Positions 26,401-32,988 of a stretch of 64,000 bases of DNA are shown here, piece by piece. Made by a program: the position numbers and the translations under genes. Source of the stretch: CAIXSC01 sp046349855 (lineage in GTDB: Bacteria > Planctomycetota > Planctomycetia > Pirellulales > Pirellulaceae); NCBI GenBank assembly GCA_046349855.1, contig JAXMBM010000008.1, positions 1 to 64,000 of the forward strand, in the 5' to 3' direction. The notes beneath the pieces were generated by a model. It did not search any database and was not told the DNA's origin. It saw nothing but the letters and a program-made list of their open reading frames with translations. Within the stretch, counting starts at the first letter, position 1; each line of letters opens with the position of its first letter.

Positions 26401-28565
26401 AGCATCTCCGCGATCGACTCACGGCCCGCGTGCGAGCGCTGCAGGGTTGGGGTTCGATCCGGGTGCGTCGCGAGGCGGAAGGGACCAGCCAGGATGCGCT
26501 CACGTATCTGGTGACCGTGGCCGCTCCGCGGGCCGAGACCGAAGTGGCTCCGAGTGCCGAGGGGGCATTTCCGGCCGGGGTGGCGACGATCTGGTTGAGG
26601 GCCGCTGGGGGGGAACCGGTGGGGCAGCGGGCGATGATGCCCGTCCCCTGGGAACGGCCGGAGTCTCAGGTGACACTCCGCGCGCCACTCGATGGTTCGG
26701 GCAGGGAAGGCGTGCTCCTGTTCCGTGGTCACGAGATTCCCGAAGCCGTGGATGACCTCCGGCCGACGGGGATTGTCGTCGATGTTCGTCCTGCTCAACC
26801 CCGGCAGGCTCGGGTCGCCGTGTATGGCGATCGGCGGCAGCGTTCGTCGGTGGTGTTCATCCTGGACTGCTCTGGCAGCATGTCGACGGAGATCGCTGTC
26901 GAGACGGCGGGGCCATCGACGTTGCCGCGCCTGGAGCTGGCGAAATCCGCACTCGGCTCGCTGCTCGAACAGTTGGCGCCGCGCGGTGAGGCTCGGGTGG
27001 GCGTGCGGTTCTTCGGGCACCGCGTCGGATTCTCGCGCGAAAAGCCCGTGAAGGTATTGCGGCAGGAAGCCTATCCCGAACCGATTCCCGAGGACCTGCA
27101 TCCAAGTGACGATGTCGAACTGTTCCTGCCGCTCGGCCGCTTCGACTCGGTGGAGGCGGGACGAGTGCTCCAGCGACTCCAGGTTCTGCAGCCCTGGGGA
27201 CAATCGCCCCTGTACCGCGCGCTGCTCCAGGCCCGCGGTGACTTCGATCGGGAAGCCGAGGATACGAACAAGAGTATCGTCGTGATTACGGACGGCGAGA
27301 ACTATCAGTATGCGGGCAACGATCCGGCGCTGCGGGCCCCGCAGGCGGCGACGGCGCGCGACGTGCAAGCGGCGTTCTCCGAGCGGAATATCCCGATCTT
27401 CATCCTGGGATTCGGCCTGTCGGCCGAGAGCGATGCCGGGGCGGAGCGGGAATTCACGCAGCTCGCGGAAGCGACTGGCGGTGAGTACTTCCCGGTGCGG
27501 AATGGCCGCGACCTGCTGCGCACGCTGCGCACTCGCCTGGGCGTCGGCACCTATTCGCTGATCGACGACCAGGGGCGGCCGGTCGCGGGCGCCGGTAACG
27601 AGCCAGTGAATCGCTTGAATCTGCCGATGTTGGTACCGAATGTCGGTCCTCAACCGCGCTCGTACACCGTACGCTGCGAGTCGGCGGTTGCCGAGCTGCG
27701 GTTGGAAGGCGGCGAGGCGATTGTCCTGCAAACTTCGCCGGATGGCCGCGACCTCACGGCGCCACCCTACGATCAGGGTCTGCCGGTGCTGGATACGTTG
27801 ACCGCCAGCGGACACAAGGAACGACTCACCGTCCGCGCTCACCGGCCCCTCAAGTCGGACCGCCAGGTGCGCTTCCGCGTGTCGTTGCAGGACGAGGAGT
27901 TGCGGTTTACGCCTCGGCCGGCGGAAGTGTGGATCGAGATCAAACCGGTTACCGAGGACGACGGGGAGGCGCCGCTTTACGTGTTCTATGACCGGCACTT
28001 CACCGTGGGTGAGCCCGTGCCCGTGATCGACTGCGTGGCCAGCAACTGGCCGGCGTCCGCCACGCGCGCCGAGATCCGCGTCTGGTGTCAGTCGTCGGCG
28101 ACGCCGCCCGCCATGGCCGTGCCGCTGTCGGAGGTGGTCCGGGGGGCCGACCGGTTTGCCGCGCCGCAGACGGTGTCGGGCGTGGATGGTTTTCAGTTCC
28201 GCGCCTCGGTGAATGCCGTGCCCTCGGCAGATCAGCCGTGGGAACTGCGCGTGGTAACTCAGTCCGCCGCGGATGGTCCCGACGCTGGTAGTCTCCGAGT
28301 CACCTGGCGGAGCGAGGCGGCCCTTTTACCGGTGCGCATCATGCATCGCTACGACCCGTCGGGGCGGCAGGCGACTCATTCCTTCTGGTTCCCGATCGGG
28401 ACGACACCGGCTACCGTGGCTCAATCTCAGGGAGAAATCCTGTTCACAGCGCGCGCGGCCACGCGCAGCGGTGCCTTTCGGACGGCCAACGACCGCCCGC
28501 TGGTGGTGGACGTGACCGGGAACGACGGCACCTTGCAGCTCGATGCCGCCACCGGCACGCGGTGA
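23454..28565 (+). CDS. Giant membrane protein: caspase-like domain plus VWA domain
   Basis: 1703 residues. Cytoplasmic N-terminus of about 55 residues, one transmembrane helix at 56-77 (GLLLLTLLLTLAYLALLLHF), then a long periplasmic part. Residues about 85-320 have the strand order of a caspase-like (C14) domain: VFYLSLHGVV with His160-Gly161, VPYLLPP, and KLVVFDSTRQ at 204-213, where caspases have Asp-x-Cys; here Ser210-Thr211 stand there, so it is probably not a cysteine peptidase. A long helical region follows. A VWA domain starts at about 1130, with the MIDAS motif DCSGSM (Asp1138) and VVITDGENYQ near 1280. The C-terminal 350 residues look like beta-sandwich repeats. Function unknown; metal-dependent protein binding at the cell envelope is likely. 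Confidence 0.85.
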   Translation: MAVDQLASRETNGEARRHWAGQSAETVAAPRRQWEGGAAPGIDRYFRASRRRWRIRVGGLLLLTLLLTLAYLALLLHFPQRTPFVLAAAYDYAWPVAPNAWTSEDATEFRRLDGQIVELLDTSLAWKSRQHILSEWERTLKKIAARRSETNSAVFYLSLHGVVTEDGVPYLLPPRASPLEREQWVAVKELLTRLDEILPRDLHKLVVFDSTRQLDNWHAGVVQNTFALRLEELVAQLQLPNLAVLNATSAGEVAWSSADLRGSLFGRLVLLGLAGAADRSAVVEAGERDEALGAEGRRGGNGDGRVSVRELQRYVVREARRWSRGQRNATQTPLLLPAAAGDFTITWILHPRVLRKLEQELAAASRPADSVTNEELGSLWSSCEALRELDLPRVEPIRWHQLEHQLLWLEQLATSGSAYREQARTTHRELQEQLEKAVQRAATVRARPTLAGQLAVLSDDPPGWPRTLSLASLPLNEQLGILEPARAAVIEAELQGTAPSESTDALADDPALRDRVGRFNEVHFQRLTQQYHASSLWSDAQLPRAFLAVRGRLEERVARADPRALPYLRPWLVAADRARRGAEDRLWAGEAAAGVDPVEELQQAFEKLAEGDDSPIQVVDRAWAVRDRALAEIPYWAIWLASASPSGDDPLGERLPSLVHTAEQLGAALEEPPVENGQTLVEVNQLSRQLAAALDALRDEFLVNCAALTQATQPSAADLRSMEEALSIPLLPARQRADLRIAAARVARELHERELQPATTTGKTSPTSAAAPRPSPTEGGQESSEESSDARADRVVGQAADDQGSNKAQEQLSRWQVHPVLTILWTPGELRELRREFTERPMVTADDLAERYERTGFHVRSWLREVAAASRGRVTPAATTGDGEAATDPSLRLRSGERNARLAAAIWLPVASEDAVRRRRQHDLQQVLLWYAERALEDAYGSGPRDPLVPIPPPPYFERTTQEYLQAVALVAPLSAEAATTSQHLRDRLTARVRALQGWGSIRVRREAEGTSQDALTYLVTVAAPRAETEVAPSAEGAFPAGVATIWLRAAGGEPVGQRAMMPVPWERPESQVTLRAPLDGSGREGVLLFRGHEIPEAVDDLRPTGIVVDVRPAQPRQARVAVYGDRRQRSSVVFILDCSGSMSTEIAVETAGPSTLPRLELAKSALGSLLEQLAPRGEARVGVRFFGHRVGFSREKPVKVLRQEAYPEPIPEDLHPSDDVELFLPLGRFDSVEAGRVLQRLQVLQPWGQSPLYRALLQARGDFDREAEDTNKSIVVITDGENYQYAGNDPALRAPQAATARDVQAAFSERNIPIFILGFGLSAESDAGAEREFTQLAEATGGEYFPVRNGRDLLRTLRTRLGVGTYSLIDDQGRPVAGAGNEPVNRLNLPMLVPNVGPQPRSYTVRCESAVAELRLEGGEAIVLQTSPDGRDLTAPPYDQGLPVLDTLTASGHKERLTVRAHRPLKSDRQVRFRVSLQDEELRFTPRPAEVWIEIKPVTEDDGEAPLYVFYDRHFTVGEPVPVIDCVASNWPASATRAEIRVWCQSSATPPAMAVPLSEVVRGADRFAAPQTVSGVDGFQFRASVNAVPSADQPWELRVVTQSAADGPDAGSLRVTWRSEAALLPVRIMHRYDPSGRQATHSFWFPIGTTPATVAQSQGEILFTARAATRSGAFRTANDRPLVVDVTGNDGTLQLDAATGTR

Positions 28566-28626
28566 CCGGGAGCCGGTGACCGGGAGAGTGGAGTGGGCGA
28601 GTGGGGGAGTGGCAGCGGGCGGCGGA

Positions 28627-29514
28627 TCAGCGGCGGGCGGCGGCGAGTCGTTGTTCGTAGAGTTCGCGTTGCTGCGAGAGGGCGGCCACTCGGTCTTCAG
28701 GCTTCGAGGCGGCTTCGAGCAGCAGCCAGCCGCGATAGTCGATGGAGACGAGCAGTTCGAAGAGTCGAGCCCAAGGGTAGTTGGTACCGTCGAGTTCGTG
28801 GATGTGGCAGGTTTCGCCGAAGCGATCGCAAACGAGTTTGAAATTGTGGTCGAGTCCCTCGCCCTGGAGATCGGTGGGATTGGAGTTCCAGCAGACCGCC
28901 ACGTTGGGGTGGGGAGCGACATCCAGGATGGCTTTGATGGTGGGGAGTTCCGCGCACTGTCCGTGGACTTCGAGGCGAATCTGCTGGCCGAAACCTTCGC
29001 CGTATTCGCCGAGTTGGTGGAGGGCCTGGCCGATCTGAGCGATGGTTTTCTCTCGCGGGATGTCCTTGTGAAAACTGTCGGGTTTGACTTTGACGCCGGT
29101 GCCGCCAATATCGTGACTCAGGCGGATGAAGTCCTGAGTGGCGGCGATGGCTTGTGCCAGCTGTTTGGCATCGGGGTGATCGTAGCGTTCGTTGCTGCCG
29201 ATTCCGACGCAGGTGACGCCGCTATCGGCGAAGCGTTTTCGCACGTCGGCCCGCTGGTTCTCGTTCAGTGTGGGTTCGACAGCGTGCTTGTGGGTGGTCC
29301 GCAGTTCGACTCCGAGCACGCGCGTTTCCTGACAGTTCTTCAGCAGCGTGGGCAGGTCCCAATCGGCGCCCCACATGTAGGTGACGAGGCCGAACGCCAT
29401 GTTGGCACCTGGGGGGGCGGCGAGTCCGGTGGGGGCGGTGAGGCTTCCCATGCTGGCGGCTGCGGCGGTGAGCGCCGACGATTGCAGGAAGGAACGCCGA
29501 GGGATGGTGTACAT
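28627..29514 (-). CDS. Sugar phosphate isomerase/epimerase family TIM barrel, Tat-exported
   Basis: 295 residues from the ATG at 29512-29514, with GGGAG upstream. The N-terminus MYTIPRRSFLQSSALTAAAA is a twin-arginine signal. The barrel (AP endonuclease 2-like fold) shows AFGLVTYMWGADWDLPTLL, GVTCVGIGSNERYDHPD, GTGVKVKPDSFHKD, IRLEVHGQCAELPTIKAIL, PNVAVCWNSNP and TCHIHELDG, with acidic and His residues in the right places for metal binding (Glu in RLEVHGQ, His in HIHELD). Such proteins isomerise or epimerise sugars; substrate unknown. It is convergent with the VWA gene and divergent from the PDZ protein. Its DNA is G-rich on the + strand although the gene is on the minus strand. Confidence 0.9.
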   Translation of the reverse strand: MYTIPRRSFLQSSALTAAAASMGSLTAPTGLAAPPGANMAFGLVTYMWGADWDLPTLLKNCQETRVLGVELRTTHKHAVEPTLNENQRADVRKRFADSGVTCVGIGSNERYDHPDAKQLAQAIAATQDFIRLSHDIGGTGVKVKPDSFHKDIPREKTIAQIGQALHQLGEYGEGFGQQIRLEVHGQCAELPTIKAILDVAPHPNVAVCWNSNPTDLQGEGLDHNFKLVCDRFGETCHIHELDGTNYPWARLFELLVSIDYRGWLLLEAASKPEDRVAALSQQRELYEQRLAAARR

Positions 29515-29869
29515 GCTGAGTCGCTCCCGGGAAGGCGTGGTCGGGACAGGGCCGCGGACGTGCCGGTACGGGACCTGCGAACCGTAACTGCGGACTGTAG
29601 CTGCGTAAAGGAGCAGTCGACAGGAGCCATGGGCAGGGGTGAACCGGACAGGCGCTGAGTGTAGCCATCTGGTCGGCGACAATCCAGTTGCACTCAGATC
29701 GCTCTTCGCGGGTTTCGGGCCTGCGTGTTACACTGGCGAGGGCGGTTGGCCGGCCTTTTCGCGGAGAAATGGCTGGCGGGAGGAGTCTGCCGGGGTGCCG
29801 GGGGGGCGTCGAGTGGCGTGGCCTGTCGGTGGAGTGCCGGAGCGATCGCCAGTGGAAGGGGAGGCAGTC
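29515..29869. other. Divergent intergenic region
   Basis: 355 bases between the divergent isomerase and PDZ-protein start codons. It must hold promoters for both. An open frame runs through it into the PDZ gene from 29639 but has no family similarity and no signal peptide, so I place the gene start at 29870. No convincing -35/-10 pair, operator or structured RNA was found by eye. Confidence 0.5.
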
Positions 29870-31246
29870 GTGTCATTGAGAATTGCCTGGGCGGTTTGCC
29901 TGGTGTTGGTCGGGGAGGCCGCGGTCTGGGGGCAGGCGACGGCGCCCCGTACGGCGCCGACGCCGGCCGAGTTGGATGCCTGGGTGGCGGAGCTGAATTC
30001 CGATGTGTTTGTCAATCGCGAGTCGGCGACGCAGCGGCTGATTGGAGCGGGGCGGGCCGGCATTGAGCGTGTCGAAGCGGCGGTCACGAAGGGACCGCTG
30101 GAGGTAGTCATTCGGGGCGTCCATGTCTTGCGGGAGGTGGCGTTATCGGAGGAGGGAGAGGCCCAGGAGGCGGCTCAGGCGGCTCTCGAGCGGATTGCTT
30201 CGGCTCAGCTGACGGCGGCGGCGCGGCGGGCCGAGGTGACGATGGCCAGTCTGAGCGAGACGCGGCAGGCTCGGGCGGTGGACGAACTGCAGCGATTGGG
30301 TGCGCGGGTGGGAATCTCGCACATGCAGCTCGGTTTCCAGATTGTGGAGCAGGCTTCGGTGCTGGAGATCGGAACCGAATGGCAGGGGAAGACCACCGAT
30401 CTGAGCCGTTTGCGCTGGCTGTCGGGGATTCAGGAGGTGCGATTCACGGGGCCGCAGGTGACGAACGATTGGCTGAGTTACCTGCGTAACATGCCGCAGG
30501 TCACGCGACTCACGTTGAGTCGTACGGAGGTCACTTCGGCGGGGCTGAGCGTGCTGCGGGACCTCGGCAAGCTGCAGATTGTGTGGATCAAGTATTCGCC
30601 CGTGGACGACGCGGTCGTTCCTCACCTGCTGGCACTCAAACACATCGCTCAGCTGAAACTGTATGGCACAAAGGTCTCGCGCGAAGCAGCTCGGCGGTTG
30701 AGCGATGAGCTGGTGAATGCCAAGGTCGATCATCGTCGCGGCGGGTTTCTGGGAGTGAACTGCCAGGCTCATCCGCTGGGGTGCGAGGTGGTGCTGGTGC
30801 AGCCGGGAACGGCGGCGGCGGGCGCGGGGCTCGAGGCGGGGGACGTGATCATCAAGTACGGCCCGCACCGAGTGGAGACGTTCGAAACGCTGACGACGTT
30901 CATCGCGGAGAATCAGCCTGGGGACAAGGTCGACCTGCTGGTGGCTCGAGACTTGCGCGTGCGTCGCAGTCCGTTCGAACATCGAGCTGGCGAGGAACTG
31001 GGATTGGAACTCAAGCCGCATGCGCTGGGCTGCGAAGTGGTCGCGGTCGCTCCTGGGTCGCTGGGGGCACGTTTGGCGTTTAAGGCGGGGGATGTCATCA
31101 CGTCCTATATGGAAACGCGCGTGCTGGAACCGCCGGCTCTGGTAGCGGCTTTCCGCGCGGGCGAAGCCGGTTCGCAGGCGAGTCTGGATTTTGTGCGACA
31201 GCCGCAGCTGCTGACCAAGACGGTCAGTTTGGGTGAGTGGGAGTAG
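29870..31246 (+). CDS. Exported leucine-rich-repeat protein with two PDZ domains
   Basis: 458 residues from the GTG at 29870, chosen because a strong GGGGAGG precedes it and because it gives a signal peptide (IAWAVCLVLVGEAAVWGQA). A helical HEAT-like region follows (ELNSDVFVNRESATQRLIGA). Leucine-rich repeats of the planctomycete kind lie at about 175-280 (MPQVTRLTLSRTEVTSAGL, HIAQLKLYGTKVS). Two PDZ domains follow: one from GFLGVNCQAHPLGCEVV with AGLEAGDVIIKYG, another from LGLELKPHALGCEVVAV with FKAGDVITSY. There is no protease domain, so it probably binds unfolded or C-terminal peptides in the periplasm. No partner is evident nearby. Confidence 0.8.
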   Translation: MSLRIAWAVCLVLVGEAAVWGQATAPRTAPTPAELDAWVAELNSDVFVNRESATQRLIGAGRAGIERVEAAVTKGPLEVVIRGVHVLREVALSEEGEAQEAAQAALERIASAQLTAAARRAEVTMASLSETRQARAVDELQRLGARVGISHMQLGFQIVEQASVLEIGTEWQGKTTDLSRLRWLSGIQEVRFTGPQVTNDWLSYLRNMPQVTRLTLSRTEVTSAGLSVLRDLGKLQIVWIKYSPVDDAVVPHLLALKHIAQLKLYGTKVSREAARRLSDELVNAKVDHRRGGFLGVNCQAHPLGCEVVLVQPGTAAAGAGLEAGDVIIKYGPHRVETFETLTTFIAENQPGDKVDLLVARDLRVRRSPFEHRAGEELGLELKPHALGCEVVAVAPGSLGARLAFKAGDVITSYMETRVLEPPALVAAFRAGEAGSQASLDFVRQPQLLTKTVSLGEWE

Positions 31247-31296
31247 GGCGGCGCAATGGTGGCGGCGCTTCGCTGGCAACGCTTGGCGGGTGGCGC

Positions 31297-31325
31297 TTTA
31301 CTTGCAGCGCGGGTCGTCCTACGAT
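31297..31325 (+). promoter_or_regulatory. Candidate sigma-70 promoter of the YceI gene
   Basis: TTTACT at 31297-31302 and TACGAT at 31320-31325, 17 bases apart, each with four of six consensus bases. Transcription would begin near 31332, leaving a leader of about 66 bases before the YceI start codon. Confidence 0.4.
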
Positions 31326-31397
31326 GATCCCCGATTTCGCAGCCCGGTAGTGGGCCAGGCTGCATCCGGGGGTATTCACGCGACGAGGAACCAGGCG

Positions 31398-31973
31398 ATG
31401 CGACGTTGTTTGGCCGTGGTGCTGTTGGCGGGCGCTTTGGGAATCGGTGGAAACGGAACGGTGTGGGGAGCGGATGAGTACGAATACGACGGAGTGCATT
31501 CGTCGGTGAGTTTCAAGGCACGGCACCTGGATATCAGCTGGATCCACGGTCGCTTCAATCACGCGGATGGGAAGTTCTCGCTTGATCGTCAGGATCCGAC
31601 GAAATCGACCTTTCAATTGTCGATCAAGGCGGACAGTGTCGACACCGGCAATATGGCGCGGGACGAGCACTTGCGACAGCCCGACTATTTCGACACGAAG
31701 CAGTTCCCGACCATCGACTTCCGCAGCACAGCGGTCAAGGTCATCCCAGGTGGCTATCAGGTCACGGGGGATTTCACGATGCATGGAGTGACCAAGTCGC
31801 TCACGCTGACGTTGATGGGCGGCAAGGAGCTCGAGTGGAAGGGGGTCAAGCGAGTCGGGTTTTCGACGGAAGTACGGTTGAAGCGCAGCGATTTTGGTTT
31901 CGACAAGAGCGCCATTGGTCCGATTGGCGATGAGGCCATCATCATCATCGACTGCGAAGGCATGCGGAAATAG
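31398..31973 (+). CDS. YceI-family lipid-binding periplasmic protein
   Basis: 191 residues from the ATG at 31398, with GAGGAA upstream. Signal peptide RRCLAVVLLAGALGIGGNG, cleaved probably near Trp-Gly-Ala. The mature part is a full YceI lipocalin-like barrel: YDGVHSSVSFKARHLDISW, FQLSIKADSVDTGN, RDEHLRQPDYFDTKQFPTI, FTMHGVTKSLTLTLMGGKEL and FSTEVRLKRSDFGFDKSAIG. YceI proteins bind polyisoprenoids or other long lipids in the periplasm. A membrane protein follows after three bases and is probably co-transcribed. Confidence 0.95.
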   Translation: MRRCLAVVLLAGALGIGGNGTVWGADEYEYDGVHSSVSFKARHLDISWIHGRFNHADGKFSLDRQDPTKSTFQLSIKADSVDTGNMARDEHLRQPDYFDTKQFPTIDFRSTAVKVIPGGYQVTGDFTMHGVTKSLTLTLMGGKELEWKGVKRVGFSTEVRLKRSDFGFDKSAIGPIGDEAIIIIDCEGMRK

Positions 31974-31976
31974 CGG

Positions 31977-32918
31977 ATGCCCGATCCGCTGCTGTACCTG
32001 CGGGCCACCGGAGTGGCCGCGGCGATTACCCTGACGATGGCCATCTTGCTGCGCCGGTGGCCGCGGGGATCAACGAGTGGCCGGCGCGTGTTGCTGTTGT
32101 TGGGAGCGGCCGGCGCTGTCGTGGCGGGATGGGCCGTGCTCGGCATCCGCCCCGCGTGGCCGCCGCGAAACGGGCTGGACCGACTCTTGACGATCCTGTT
32201 GCCGGCCACTCTGGCGGTGGATCTGGCCGGGAAGGGGCGCTGGATTCGAGGCTGGGGGCTGTGGGCAGGGCGGATGGTTGTATCGGCCAGTGCGGGCGGA
32301 ATTCTGCTTTATGGCTCGGTCTATCTGCGTGGGGATTCCGGCGAGCGGTCTTGGCTGGAGGTCGGGGGGGCGCTGACGGCGTTGACATTGGTTCTGGCGG
32401 GCGGTTGGTATGTCGGACCGCGGCTGTTGAGGGTGGCGAATGAATCGCTGGTCCTGGGAGCCTGGTCGGCGGCCTGGTTGACGGCCGGTCTGCTCATCAT
32501 GCTGGCGGGTTATCTGAAGGGAGGAGCGGCCGCCTTTCCGTTTGTGGGGGCGATGGCTGGGTTAGCCGTGGGGCGATGCCACACGTCGCGGGGGGAGGGT
32601 GCGGCGAGTCTGCTTGGAATGCAGGTGGTTGGGCTGGCGGGATTGTTGTTCGTGGGGCGCTACTTTGGTGGATTATCGACGCCGACGGCGTTGATCGTGG
32701 CGCTGGCACCCTGGCTCGGCTGGTTCGCGGAACGTCCCTGGCGGAGTCGCGCTGAGGGATCGCGCCGCAATTGGCGGAGTGTGGTAGGGCATGCGGTCTT
32801 GGTGAGTATTCCGTTGTTGATAGTGCTGGTACGCGGTAAAGCTGAGTTTGATCGCAAGCTCCGTCCACTATTGCCCGGGGTGATGCGGGGGCCGGTGAGT
32901 CAAAGGGATATTTCTTGA
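31977..32918 (+). CDS. Integral membrane protein, unknown function
   Basis: 313 residues with about eight hydrophobic segments: TGVAAAITLTMAILL, VLLLLGAAGAVVAGWAVLGI, LLTILLPATLAVDL, MVVSASAGGILLYGSV, ALTALTLVLAGGWYVG, AWSAAWLTAGLLIMLAGYL, GMQVVGLAGLLFVGRYF and AVLVSIPLLIVLVRG. No charged pore motif, ATPase or transporter signature is recognisable. It starts three bases after the YceI stop, so the two may work together, for example in moving or sensing a lipid (inference only). The family is not one I recognise. Confidence 0.75.
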   Translation: MPDPLLYLRATGVAAAITLTMAILLRRWPRGSTSGRRVLLLLGAAGAVVAGWAVLGIRPAWPPRNGLDRLLTILLPATLAVDLAGKGRWIRGWGLWAGRMVVSASAGGILLYGSVYLRGDSGERSWLEVGGALTALTLVLAGGWYVGPRLLRVANESLVLGAWSAAWLTAGLLIMLAGYLKGGAAAFPFVGAMAGLAVGRCHTSRGEGAASLLGMQVVGLAGLLFVGRYFGGLSTPTALIVALAPWLGWFAERPWRSRAEGSRRNWRSVVGHAVLVSIPLLIVLVRGKAEFDRKLRPLLPGVMRGPVSQRDIS

Positions 32919-32988
32919 CGCCGGGATCCAGGCCAGGTGCAATAGGTCGAGTGTTGGCCCTGCGCTTTCATCTTGGGCGATTCTTCTT

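Noticed and set aside
25293..27998. 901-codon minus-strand open frame within the VWA gene
   Set aside because: Arg/His/Gln-rich sequence with no domain; the opposite frame has a transmembrane helix and MIDAS motif.
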